From contig JAIPAL010000005.1 in assembly GCA_021740085.1 (NCBI GenBank), positions 1 to 56,385 on the forward strand: 56,385 bases of DNA, written 5' to 3'. Below, piece by piece: positions 10,107 to 18,855 of this stretch. Position 1 is the stretch's first letter. Each line of letters opens with the position of its first letter. This DNA is from Crocinitomicaceae bacterium. Lineage in GTDB: Bacteria > Bacteroidota > Bacteroidia > Flavobacteriales_D > Crocinitomicaceae. Below the pieces are notes generated by a model. The model was not told the origin of the DNA. It made no database searches and saw nothing but the letters and a program-made list of their open reading frames with translations. The position numbers and the translations under genes are program-made.

Positions 10107-11766
10107 ATCAAAGCGTATACTACTTTATAATGCACAAGGTATAAAAGTTTCTAAACCAATTTTACGTATAGCAGTAATAAGTATTTCACTATCCATTGTT
10201 GTTAACTTAATAACCTTAGCCATTGTAACTGGATTTCAAAACGAAATAAGACAAAAAGTTACAGCTTATTCAGCACCTATTATTTTAACTAAAGCAGGCT
10301 CAAGCAGTATCATAGAGTGCGAACCAATCAAATCATCCGATCAAATAACGTCTTATTTACTTGGCGTTAAAGGTATAGAAAACATAAATGCTGTTGCCTA
10401 CAAACCAGGACTAATACAATCTTCAAAATACATTGACACCCTTAAATTAATTTCTAACAAGGACACTATTCTCGAAAAACAAGAAGTGTTAGGGATAGTC
10501 ATGAAAGGTATTGAAGCAAGCTATAATTGGGATTTTATTTCAAAAAACTTACGTGAAGGAAGAATTCCCAATCTTAAAACAGCTAAACCTATTGATGAAA
10601 TTTTAGTGTCAAAAAAAATAGCAAGCGTTCTCAACCTTCATTTAAATCAAGAAGTATCGCTGTTTTTTGTAAAGCAAAAACCAGTAATGCGGAAATTTAA
10701 AATCGTAGGGATATTTGATACTGGCTTTGAAGATTATGACAAGAAAATTATTTTCTGCGACATTCGTCACATTCAAAAACTAAACGATTGGGGAGTAAAT
10801 ACCTCACTTTCAATAGATGATACACTTTTTCAAAATCGACTGATTATTAGAATTGATGTCGCTGGAAACGCGGATGAGCTAAGTTTCGATTGGGGTCAAG
10901 GACCAGATAAATATAAAGGGAAAGCCATCTTACCTAATTTTTTTGATACCACTTTACGAGTCGTAACCTATCAATTTGATAAACCAAAGGGCTTATTAAT
11001 TCCCGTTGACACATCCTCCATCACCTTGCACAAAAAAGATAGAAATTCATTCATACAACTAAACGAAGAAAATGAACTGACAAAAATCGCTTCAAATGAA
11101 TCAGGAACTAAATACGACATCTTATTGAATAATGGTGCGCTAAACGTTACAATCAAAGATGGTAAAGGAACCTGGCAGGAATACATTGCGGGATATGAAA
11201 TCCAACTTAACAATTGGGATGATCACGGAAAAATAGAAAAAGAACTATCCAAGCAACTCGAAATGAAACCCACCAAAAATGGGGAACTAGTTGAAATTAA
11301 ATCTATACTAGAAGAAGAACAAGATTTATTTAATTGGTTAAGTTTTTTGGATATCAATGTAGGCATTATCATCACATTGATGATTATCATAGGGATCATC
11401 AATATGGGTTCTGCGCTTTTAGTAATGATTATTGTAAGGACAAATTTTATAGGAATATTGAAAGCTATGGGCGCTACTAACTGGAGTATACGTAAGATTT
11501 TCATTTTTCAAGCCAGCCAATTAATTCTAAAAGGCATGTTATTTGGAAATCTTATTGGCTTAGCGCTCTGCTATTTACAATCGACTTTCGGTATCTTTAA
11601 ACTAGATCCAACCGTGTATTATTTAAGCCAAGTTCCTATTGAATTAACCTTCATGCATTGGTTGCTACTTAATGTACTATCCTTTGTAGTGTGCGCAGCT
11701 GCCCTATTAATTCCGAGTGTAATTATTAGTAGAATTAGTCCGATAAAATCAATAAAATTTGATTAA
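10087..11766 (+). CDS. LolE/FtsX-type ABC transporter permease with a large insertion
   Basis: 559 residues from a TTG start; no ATG occurs until about residue 140, while the N-terminus [11 protein letters not shown] is the family's usual beginning. It has one N-terminal membrane helix, a periplasmic MacB-type domain, and three C-terminal helices with an FtsX core. LolC/E-like permeases release lipoproteins from the inner membrane in partnership with an ATPase, not present here. About 130 extra residues (roughly 238-366) sit between CDIRHIQKLNDWG and AGYEIQLN, where ordinary homologues of about 400 residues run straight on. The start overlaps the divergent namZ gene; the 3' end overlaps typA by 4 nt, convergently. 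Confidence 0.85.
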   Translation: MSFEFFISKRILLYNAQGIKVSKPILRIAVISISLSIVVNLITLAIVTGFQNEIRQKVTAYSAPIILTKAGSSSIIECEPIKSSDQITSYLLGVKGIENINAVAYKPGLIQSSKYIDTLKLISNKDTILEKQEVLGIVMKGIEASYNWDFISKNLREGRIPNLKTAKPIDEILVSKKIASVLNLHLNQEVSLFFVKQKPVMRKFKIVGIFDTGFEDYDKKIIFCDIRHIQKLNDWGVNTSLSIDDTLFQNRLIIRIDVAGNADELSFDWGQGPDKYKGKAILPNFFDTTLRVVTYQFDKPKGLLIPVDTSSITLHKKDRNSFIQLNEENELTKIASNESGTKYDILLNNGALNVTIKDGKGTWQEYIAGYEIQLNNWDDHGKIEKELSKQLEMKPTKNGELVEIKSILEEEQDLFNWLSFLDINVGIIITLMIIIGIINMGSALLVMIIVRTNFIGILKAMGATNWSIRKIFIFQASQLILKGMLFGNLIGLALCYLQSTFGIFKLDPTVYYLSQVPIELTFMHWLLLNVLSFVVCAAALLIPSVIISRISPIKSIKFD

Positions 11767-13562
11767 GCTTTTCCTGAACGTTTGCGATCGGTTTCTTTTA
11801 AGAATATCTTTCTAATTCGAAGACACTTAGGCGTAACCTCAACGTACTCATCACTTTGAATATACTCCAAACATTCCTCCAAACTAAATATTTTAGGCGG
11901 TGCTAATCGTACTTTTTCATCTGCTCCTGAAGAACGCATATTAGACATTTTCTTTGTCTTGGTAACATTAACACACAAATCACCTGCTCTAGAATTTTCT
12001 CCAATCACTTGACCTTCGTAGATGTTTTCATTAGGCATTACAAAAAACTTCCCTCGTTCTTGAAGATTATTCAAAGAAAAAGGAATAGACATTCCTTGCT
12101 CCAACGAAATCATTGATCCGTTTTGACGACCAGGAATTTCCCCTTTGAATGGTTGGTAATCTAAGAATCTATGTGTCATGATTGCTTCACCACCTGTTTG
12201 CGTTAACAAGTAACTTCGAAGACCGATAATTCCTCTTGAAGGAATCAAGAATTGAATGATCATACGCGTACCTTTTGGTGCCATATTAGTCATTTCACCT
12301 TTACGTTTTGTAACCGCTTCAACAGCTGTCCCGCCAAACTCTTCTGGTAAATCGATCGTCAATTCTTCAATTGGCTCACATCTTTTTCCATCAATTTCTT
12401 TAAAAACTACTTGAGGTTGTCCTACTTGCATTTCATACCCTTCACGACGCATTGTTTCGATGAGAACCGATAAATGCAATACACCACGACCGAAAACCAT
12501 CCAACGGTCAGCTTTATCCGTATCTAAAACTCGCAATGCTAAATTTTTCTCTAATTCTTTATGTAAACGCTCTTGAATATGTCTTGAAGTTACAAATTTT
12601 CCTTCTTTACCAAAAAATGGGGAATCATTAATCGTAAACAACATCGACATCGTTGGTTCATCTAATTGAATCGTATCTAATGCCTCTGGATTTTCTGCAT
12701 CACAAACAGCATCTCCAATTTCAAATCCATCTAAGCCTGTTATCGCACAAATATCACCTGGCGTAACTGATTCAACTTTTCTTTTTTCTAAACCATCAAA
12801 AACAAAAACCTCTTTTATGCGATGTTTCTCTTGCGCTCCATCACGTTTAGTTAAAATTACATTTTGGTTTTCTTTTATCACACCACGACTTAATCTTCCG
12901 ATAGCAATTCTACCAACGTAGGCAGAATAATCCAAGGAGGTCAATAACATTTGCGTATTTCCTTCTTCAATGACAGGTGGCTTAAAATAATTTAATATTT
13001 CATCTAACAAAGGAGAAATTGAGTCAGTCTGTTTTTTCCAATCCGTCGACATCCAACCATTTTTAGCGGAGCCATAAATAGTAGGAAAATCCAATTGTTC
13101 TTCGGTAGCATCTAATTCAAACATTAAATCAAATACCTTTTCGTTTACTTCTTCAGGTGTACAGTTATCCTTATCTACTTTATTGATTACCACTAATGGA
13201 TTTAAACCCATTGAAAGCGCTTTCCCTAACACAAATCTTGTTTGTGGCATTGGGCCTTCGAAGGCATCAACTAAAAGACAAACACCATCCGCCATATTTA
13301 ATACGCGTTCTACCTCACCACCAAAATCAGCGTGACCTGGTGTGTCGATAATATTAATTTTAGTTCCTTTATAGGATACTGAAACATTCTTAGATACGAT
13401 AGTAATACCTCTTTCGCGTTCTAAGTCATTATTATCCATGATTAATTCACCTGTTGGTCTATCTCTCTCATTTAAAAAATTACCAGCTTCAATCATTTTG
13501 TCTACCAACGTAGTCTTACCGTGGTCAACGTGCGCAATTATTGCAATATTTCTAATTTCCAT
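11763..13562 (-). CDS. typA: Translational GTPase TypA/BipA
   Basis: 599 residues, full length. GTPase motifs: AHVDHGKTTL (10-19), RERGITI switch, DTPGHADFG and NKVDK. EF-G-like domains and the TypA-specific C-terminal domain follow. TypA binds the 70S ribosome and aids 50S assembly and stress or cold growth. It starts 10 nt downstream of the DEAD-box helicase stop on the same strand, and no separate promoter box is seen, so the two are probably one transcript. A ribosome-assembly GTPase and an RNA helicase together make functional sense. Confidence 0.97.
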   Translation of the reverse strand: MEIRNIAIIAHVDHGKTTLVDKMIEAGNFLNERDRPTGELIMDNNDLERERGITIVSKNVSVSYKGTKINIIDTPGHADFGGEVERVLNMADGVCLLVDAFEGPMPQTRFVLGKALSMGLNPLVVINKVDKDNCTPEEVNEKVFDLMFELDATEEQLDFPTIYGSAKNGWMSTDWKKQTDSISPLLDEILNYFKPPVIEEGNTQMLLTSLDYSAYVGRIAIGRLSRGVIKENQNVILTKRDGAQEKHRIKEVFVFDGLEKRKVESVTPGDICAITGLDGFEIGDAVCDAENPEALDTIQLDEPTMSMLFTINDSPFFGKEGKFVTSRHIQERLHKELEKNLALRVLDTDKADRWMVFGRGVLHLSVLIETMRREGYEMQVGQPQVVFKEIDGKRCEPIEELTIDLPEEFGGTAVEAVTKRKGEMTNMAPKGTRMIIQFLIPSRGIIGLRSYLLTQTGGEAIMTHRFLDYQPFKGEIPGRQNGSMISLEQGMSIPFSLNNLQERGKFFVMPNENIYEGQVIGENSRAGDLCVNVTKTKKMSNMRSSGADEKVRLAPPKIFSLEECLEYIQSDEYVEVTPKCLRIRKIFLKETDRKRSGKA

Positions 13563-13572
13563 TTGCTATACT

Positions 13573-15621
13573 CTAAAACTTTCTTTTTCTTGTAAAACCA
13601 CCATCTCGTCTATCACCACCACCACCAGTTCTTGGACGATCTCCGCCACCACCAGTTCTTGGACGGTCAGCACCTCCACCTGATCTTGGACGATCAGCAC
13701 CTCCACTAGACCTTGGTCGGTCACTTCCTTCATTTGAATTTGAACGATCACCTCCGTATGAACTGCTTCGACCTCCGCCGCCGCCGCCACCGTATGAACT
13801 GCTTCGGCCACCGCCTCCACCACCACCGTATGAACTGCTTCGGCCACCGCCTCCGCCGCCACCGTATGAACTGCTTCGACCTCCGCCTCCACCGCCACCG
13901 TATGAACCGCTTCGGCCACCGCCTCCGCCTCCACCACTTCTTGAACGATCACCACCACCAAATCCTGAGCGAGGCTTATCTCTAAATCCGCCACCACTTT
14001 CTTTAGAAGTAGTTACTTCGATACTTACCGTATTTCCGTCAAAATCAGTTCCATTTACTTGCTTAATAATATTATCTGCATGTTCCTCATCCGCTTCAAA
14101 GAAAGAGAATGAAGTCATAATATCTATTTTTCCAACAGCGGTTGAATTCAAACCTGTTGCATCACAAATTACTCGTAATAAGGCACCAGGATTAAAACCA
14201 TCTCGTCGTCCAATGTTAACAAAGAACCTTGTTTTACCAACATCACTACTCCTTGAACGTTCTCCTTTGGGACCTCGATCTTCCCGATCAGAACCAGCAG
14301 ATGAAGCATTCAAATCACCAGCACGCTCATAATATTCGATAAATCGATTAAACTCAGCCGAAACGAACATCTTAACCACCTCTTCTTTAGAAAAATTTTC
14401 AAATTCAGCAAAAATGGTAGGTAAAAATGGCGTAATATCTTTTTCTCTAACTTCAGTCGCGATTACCTTTTCGATCAAGCGCATCAATTGAATACGACAA
14501 ATCTCTTTTGCATTAGGAATTTCACCTTTTGTAAAAGTAGTACGCATCTGACGTTCAATTGCCTTAATCTTAAATCCTTCCTTGGCACTTACCAAGACTA
14601 AGGATTCACCTTTTTTACCAGCACGAGCAGTTCGACCACTTCTGTGCGTATAATTTTCAATATCATCCGGCAAGTTATAATTAATAACATGCGTAATATT
14701 ATCGATATCTAATCCCCTTGCAGCAACATCGGTTGCTACTAAGAGTTGCAATTCTTTACTTCTAAATCGTTGCATAACCAAATCGCGCATTGCTTGCGAC
14801 AAATCACCATGAAGTGGTTCAGCATTGTATCCGTCTCTGCTTAATTTTTGTGCAACCGTAGCCGTTTCGGACCTAGTTCGACAAAAGATTAAACCATAAA
14901 TAGATGGATTAAAATCAATAAGACGTTTTACAGCCTCGTAGCGATCTTTTTCTTTGACCATATAATAGATATGATCAATATTCTCATTACTTTGATTTTT
15001 GTGTCCGATAGATACTTCTAGCGGATCACTCATATAATTTTTAGCAATTGTAGCTACTTCTTTCGGCATGGTTGCTGAAAACAGCCAAACATTTTTATCC
15101 TTCGGAGTTGTTTCAAGAATACTATCAATGTCTTCTTTGAATCCCATGTTCAACATTTCATCGGCCTCATCCAAAACGACATACCTAACTTGAGAAAGCT
15201 GAATCACTTTACGTTTGATTAAATCCATCAATCTTCCCGGCGTTGCAACGATGATAGGCGCACCTCTTTTAATATCCGTTATTTGCTTACGAATATCGGC
15301 ACCACCATATACGGCAACGATATTGCAATCAAGGTACTTAGAATAATTTCCTAAATCTTTGGATATTTGTAAGCATAGCTCACGTGTGGGGCAAATGATC
15401 AAGCCTTGCGGTAATTTCAAGCTTGTATCGATATTACTAATTAACGGCAGACCAAACGCTGCAGTTTTCCCGGTTCCTGTTTGGGCAAGCCCAACAAAAT
15501 CGCAATCATCCTTCATCAAATGTGGGATTGCTTGTTCTTGGATTGGAGTTGGTACTGAAAAACCCAAATCTTCTAACGACTTCAGTACCTCACCCCTCAA
15601 ACCCAGCTCTTCAAATGTCAT
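13573..15621 (-). CDS. DEAD-box RNA helicase with glycine/arginine repeat tail
   Basis: 682 residues. Helicase motifs: Q motif PTPIQEQAIP, AQTGTGKT (46-53), PTREL (78-82), DEAD (151-154), SAT (182-184) and HRSGRTARAG. A DbpA-type RNA-binding domain follows (about 464-535). The C-terminal 120 residues are disordered low-complexity sequence: five GGGGGGRSSSYG-type units, then RPRSGGGAD-type units. The layout matches CsdA/DeaD-like cold-shock and ribosome-assembly helicases. RGG/RSY tails of this kind bind RNA nonspecifically and can drive phase separation (family knowledge; not shown here). Located upstream of typA, probably co-transcribed. Confidence 0.95.
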   Translation of the reverse strand: MTFEELGLRGEVLKSLEDLGFSVPTPIQEQAIPHLMKDDCDFVGLAQTGTGKTAAFGLPLISNIDTSLKLPQGLIICPTRELCLQISKDLGNYSKYLDCNIVAVYGGADIRKQITDIKRGAPIIVATPGRLMDLIKRKVIQLSQVRYVVLDEADEMLNMGFKEDIDSILETTPKDKNVWLFSATMPKEVATIAKNYMSDPLEVSIGHKNQSNENIDHIYYMVKEKDRYEAVKRLIDFNPSIYGLIFCRTRSETATVAQKLSRDGYNAEPLHGDLSQAMRDLVMQRFRSKELQLLVATDVAARGLDIDNITHVINYNLPDDIENYTHRSGRTARAGKKGESLVLVSAKEGFKIKAIERQMRTTFTKGEIPNAKEICRIQLMRLIEKVIATEVREKDITPFLPTIFAEFENFSKEEVVKMFVSAEFNRFIEYYERAGDLNASSAGSDREDRGPKGERSRSSDVGKTRFFVNIGRRDGFNPGALLRVICDATGLNSTAVGKIDIMTSFSFFEADEEHADNIIKQVNGTDFDGNTVSIEVTTSKESGGGFRDKPRSGFGGGDRSRSGGGGGGGRSGSYGGGGGGGRSSSYGGGGGGGRSSSYGGGGGGGRSSSYGGGGGGGRSSSYGGDRSNSNEGSDRPRSSGGADRPRSGGGADRPRTGGGGDRPRTGGGGDRRDGGFTRKRKF
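13622..13729 (-). repeat. 27-nt tandem repeat in helicase tail
   Basis: Four copies with exact 27-nt spacing (the common CTTGG core starts at 13631, 13658, 13685 and 13712 on the plus strand). Each encodes a DRPR(S/T)xGG(A/G)-type nonapeptide. The unit length is a multiple of three, so copy-number change keeps the frame. Confidence 0.85.
13752..13931 (-). repeat. 36-nt tandem repeat in helicase tail
   Basis: Five copies at exact 36-nt spacing; the GTATGAAC core on the plus strand starts at 13756, 13792, 13828, 13864 and 13900. Each encodes the 12-residue unit GRSSSYGGGGGG, with one GRSGSY variant at the amino-terminal end. High nucleotide identity points to recent slippage or recombination. 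Confidence 0.9.
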
Positions 15622-15642
15622 TTTTTTATTTTAAATTGGGTG

Positions 15643-15650
15643 CAAAGGTA
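15643..15650 (-). promoter_or_regulatory. Candidate -7 box for the DEAD-box helicase
   Basis: The minus strand reads TACCTTTG, a full match to TAnnTTTG, 21 nt before the helicase ATG. No -33 TTTG was found at the usual spacing. Confidence 0.5.
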
Positions 15651-15711
15651 CAGATAAAATTAGGAAGCACTAATTAAATAAAGAATACCTTTAAAACAAA
15701 TAAAATTTAAA

Positions 15712-15743
15712 TTGCTTAGAATGATAAAGATTTTATATTTTTG
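15712..15743 (+). promoter_or_regulatory. Candidate Bacteroidota promoter of the DUF5606 gene
   Basis: TTG at 15712-15714, a 21-nt spacer, then TATTTTTG at 15736-15743, 14 nt before the start. This is one of the few sites in the window where both the -33 and -7 elements are present at the expected distance. Confidence 0.55.
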
Positions 15744-15757
15744 AGAAAAATTATTCA

Positions 15758-16324
15758 ATGAATTTAAAAGGAATTATTTCCATTTCAGGAAGACCAGGCT
15801 TGTATAAAGTTATAACACAGGGGAAAAATAGTGTGATTGTAGAATCCTTAATGGACAAGAAACGATTCCCTGCGCATGCTTCCGAAAAAATTTCTTCCTT
15901 AGAAGATATTAGCATGTTTACCTACGATGAAGATGCCAAATTAGTGGATGTCCTTACTAAATTATTTGAAATTCAAGCTGGAGCTGAAGGTCCTTCCAAT
16001 AAAAGTGATGAGAAGACATTGCGTTCGAAATTTGAAGAAGTATTGCCAAATTATGACAAAGAGCGAGTTTATTTTTCTGATATCAAGAAATTATTTCAAT
16101 GGTACAACATGCTACTAGCGGAGGGATTATTAGTTGTTGAAGCAGAAGTTGCAACAGAAGAAACAGCCGAAAAAGATTCTAAAGCTAAAAATGCAGACAC
16201 TCCAAAAAAAGCAGCACCAAAGAAAGCAGCAGTAAAAACGAGTGCTGCACCAAATAAATCAGCTAAACCTGCCGCCGTTAAAAAAGTGGCTACCGTTAAG
16301 ACCGGCGGAGGAAGAGGGAAATAA
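15758..16324 (+). CDS. DUF5606 domain protein with Lys/Ala-rich tail
   Basis: 188 residues. The N-terminal 125 residues match the DUF5606 family (NLKGIISISGRPGLYKV, then MDKKRFPAHASEKISSLEDISMF split by short linkers), known almost only from Bacteroidota. The C-terminal 50 residues are rich in K, A, P and T, resembling the basic tails of histone H1-like or nucleic-acid-binding proteins. Function is unknown; a nucleic-acid-binding role is only an inference from the tail. It has its own promoter and is divergent from the DEAD-box helicase. Confidence 0.88.
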   Translation: MNLKGIISISGRPGLYKVITQGKNSVIVESLMDKKRFPAHASEKISSLEDISMFTYDEDAKLVDVLTKLFEIQAGAEGPSNKSDEKTLRSKFEEVLPNYDKERVYFSDIKKLFQWYNMLLAEGLLVVEAEVATEETAEKDSKAKNADTPKKAAPKKAAVKTSAAPNKSAKPAAVKKVATVKTGGGRGK

Positions 16325-16341
16325 TATTGTTTTCTTATTCA

Positions 16342-17670
16342 TTACAAAGTAGCCATCCCCTTTATTATCATAGCCAATTGTTCTACTTGAATTTTACGGG
16401 AATATTTTTCAATTCCAACTGAGTGAAAGGAAATTTCTCCTTTTTCTTGAAATTCAGTATATAATTCTTTAAGTACTTCTTTTAAATGAGCTGCATCCTT
16501 CACGATTATGCCAGCATTCGTTTCGTTGATGATGTCTATTTGAGGACAAATATCCGTTTCAATTGTTTTAAAATAATACTGATTTTTTAATTTTAAAGCT
16601 TCCTGATCATTTTCAAAACAAAGTAGGATTTTCCTTTTTAATCCTAAATAGTCATAGATTTTTGTTCCTGTGAATTGATAATAATTGAACAATAGCAATA
16701 CATTATCATTTGATACTAGTTGCAAAAGCTCTCCATTTGGAATTTTAGGTAAAAAAATGAGTTTGTCAATCAACTCAGGAAATAATTTCTTGGTCCTTTC
16801 CTCTATGATTTCCATATTATTAATCCCATAGAATTTTATCAAAAAATTAAATTGGGGGTTTTCTTTTGTAAAATTTGAAAAACTTGATAACAGTTGATTT
16901 AATGGATGCCATAAATAAATTGTACCAATAAAAGAAAAGGTCAACAGTTTATTGTTTTGTTGAATTTGCTTTGTTTTATCAATTTCAATTGAGTCAAAAC
17001 CATTCGGTAAAATAGTTAGCTGCTTTGTTGGAAATAATTTAGCAAGTTTTAATTTAAATAATAAATCTACGGTACTAATAGAATGGGCAGAGCGCACGAT
17101 TTTCTTTTCAAAAAAATAGTCTAATTTGCGTTGAATAATTCCCTTTTTTGCGCTAAAACTTTGACTCCACGGATCTCTATAATCTGCAATCCACGGAATA
17201 CCATACTCTTTACTCAATTTGGATGCGAAGCTAAATAAAACGAATGGGTCACCTGTTGCAAGGATTACATCAACTTCATTATTTTTTAAGAATTCTCTTG
17301 CCCCTCGATACAACGCTGCTTTTGGTCCTATTGGGAAAATAAATTGAGCCAATTCATAAAAAGCACTGAATGACTTTCTTAGAATTCGGTATTTTTCATC
17401 TCCGTATTTCAACATCAATCGATTCGCGAAATTTGGCTTATAAGGCGTTTTGATAATAATTCCAAACTCCGTATTTTCTATGATAGATTCTTCTGATTCA
17501 CCAGCAGAAATATAATCCAAGTGATTCCCATGAGCATTTCCCCATTGTCTCGTAACTACTATTGGCTCTACCCCAAATTCTTTCAAATGCTTGTACCAAT
17601 TGTATGGCCGTATGCCACCAACAGAAACGTAGGGTGGGAAATCATATGCAAGAATCAAAACTTTTTTCAT
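16342..17670 (-). CDS. GT4-like glycosyltransferase
   Basis: 442 residues from the ATG at 17670 (MKKVLILAYDFPPY). The N-terminal GT-B lobe pattern LAYDFPPYVSVGGIRPYNW and VDVILATGDPF are typical of family 4-like enzymes. The C-terminal EX7E region is poorly conserved (NYYQFTGTKIYDYLG instead), so donor binding may differ. It is the last gene of the polysaccharide cluster but is separated from the previous gene by 30 nt that contain a perfect -7 box, so it may be transcribed independently. No membrane helix is visible. Confidence 0.85.
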   Translation of the reverse strand: MKKVLILAYDFPPYVSVGGIRPYNWYKHLKEFGVEPIVVTRQWGNAHGNHLDYISAGESEESIIENTEFGIIIKTPYKPNFANRLMLKYGDEKYRILRKSFSAFYELAQFIFPIGPKAALYRGAREFLKNNEVDVILATGDPFVLFSFASKLSKEYGIPWIADYRDPWSQSFSAKKGIIQRKLDYFFEKKIVRSAHSISTVDLLFKLKLAKLFPTKQLTILPNGFDSIEIDKTKQIQQNNKLLTFSFIGTIYLWHPLNQLLSSFSNFTKENPQFNFLIKFYGINNMEIIEERTKKLFPELIDKLIFLPKIPNGELLQLVSNDNVLLLFNYYQFTGTKIYDYLGLKRKILLCFENDQEALKLKNQYYFKTIETDICPQIDIINETNAGIIVKDAAHLKEVLKELYTEFQEKGEISFHSVGIEKYSRKIQVEQLAMIIKGMATL

Positions 17671-17676
17671 TCTGGA

Positions 17677-17684
17677 CAAAAATA
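17677..17684 (-). promoter_or_regulatory. Candidate -7 box 6 nt before a glycosyltransferase start
   Basis: The minus strand reads TATTTTTG, ending 6 nt before the ATG at 17670. If used, transcription would begin at or next to the start codon, giving a leaderless or near-leaderless message. Confidence 0.45.
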
Positions 17685-17700
17685 TAGAAACAAATTGTGA

Positions 17701-18855
17701 TTAGCGGATACTATTGTATGCGTGCACCATTTTTTCCATTTCAACCGTACGATTACCCTGCGCTAAAACTTGCTGGTAGGCTCGTTCAAGTAATACAAGA
17801 TCATAATGAATTAATGACGCCTCGATCACCTCAACCAATTCTTCTACATCGAAGGATTTTAACTTTACGCACGTATTTTCAAATAAATCCTTGTCATAAT
17901 TTAAGTTTGAAATAACCAAGGGGCATTTTGCGGCCATTGCTTCCAATGCAGAATTCGGAGTACCATCGCTAATGGGCGTCATTAGGCAAAGTGAAGCTTT
18001 TTTCAAGAACATCCACATTGACGGCTGATCCAAATAATCAATAACATGGTAAGAAAGATTTATTTCTGCTTTTAATTGAATCAACCTATTCAATTGAATT
18101 TGAAAATATTCCTCATCAAATTGTTTACCTCTGATAAACACAAAAGTAAAGCGCTCAATAATTTTTCGGTCTAATTTGGAAATAGCGTCCAATTGAAATC
18201 CAATGTTATAAATTGGCGCCATGAAACGCGGTGAAAAAACAAATTCTTTTTCTCTTAAGAAATCGGGAATTAATTCATTTTGATTAATTAGGTTTATTTT
18301 TTCAACCTCCACACCTGTTCTAACTAATGTTAAGTTTGCTCCGTTAAAAAGTTCAGTTGCCTTTTCAATTTGAAGAAAAGACGTTCCAGTTACTAAATTA
18401 GCCTTTAAAAAAGCTTTTTTGAATTGACGAAAAAGAAAAGTGAAATAGCTACTTTTTATACCTACTTGATTCAAGAGCGCAGGAATAACAAGCAGAATGT
18501 CCGACCCACGCATTGTGATTACTCCAGGAGTATTCGAAAAGTTCAACCACAAGGCATTTGGTGTTGCAAACAAGACATGAATTACATCTGGTTCAATTTC
18601 TTTTACTAATCTTTTATAGTGTCGAATAGCTCTCCATGTCTTTATAGGACTTTTAATGGAAATTGGGTTAATTTGTTTTACCAGTTGAATTGATGAGTTT
18701 TCTATCGCAACTTTCGTTTGCTCTGAAAGTTCACATAAAGTATCACATAATAAGTAGCAGCTATAGTTTTCCTCTTGCTCAGAAAAGTAGGAAATCCATT
18801 TAAGATCATGAATGCTATTTCCGTTGGCGATATAAAGTATTTTAAGCTTTTTCAT
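17701..18855 (-). CDS. GT4-family glycosyltransferase
   Basis: 384 residues with a two-lobed GT-B outline. The N-terminal lobe starts KKLKILYIANGNSIHDLKW. The C-terminal lobe has SDGTPNSALEAMAAKCPLVIS, a good match to the GT4 EX7E nucleotide-sugar motif, although the first glutamate is Asp-Gly here. VITMRGSDILL is the acceptor-side segment. Its ATG overlaps the asnB stop as ATGA, so it belongs to the cluster operon. Predicted to add a sugar to the lipid-linked polysaccharide on the cytoplasmic face. Confidence 0.88.
   Translation of the reverse strand: MKKLKILYIANGNSIHDLKWISYFSEQEENYSCYLLCDTLCELSEQTKVAIENSSIQLVKQINPISIKSPIKTWRAIRHYKRLVKEIEPDVIHVLFATPNALWLNFSNTPGVITMRGSDILLVIPALLNQVGIKSSYFTFLFRQFKKAFLKANLVTGTSFLQIEKATELFNGANLTLVRTGVEVEKINLINQNELIPDFLREKEFVFSPRFMAPIYNIGFQLDAISKLDRKIIERFTFVFIRGKQFDEEYFQIQLNRLIQLKAEINLSYHVIDYLDQPSMWMFLKKASLCLMTPISDGTPNSALEAMAAKCPLVISNLNYDKDLFENTCVKLKSFDVEELVEVIEASLIHYDLVLLERAYQQVLAQGNRTVEMEKMVHAYNSIR

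Noticed and set aside
13752-13931. Regular repeat spacing that could look like a CRISPR array
   Set aside because: The whole 36-nt unit repeats with no variable spacers, and it lies in frame inside a helicase gene; no cas genes nearby.
13566-13997. Open frame on the minus strand overlapping the helicase tail, with repeated acidic and valine-rich segments
   Set aside because: It is the alternative frame of the GC-rich tandem repeats; low-complexity composition and no family pattern.
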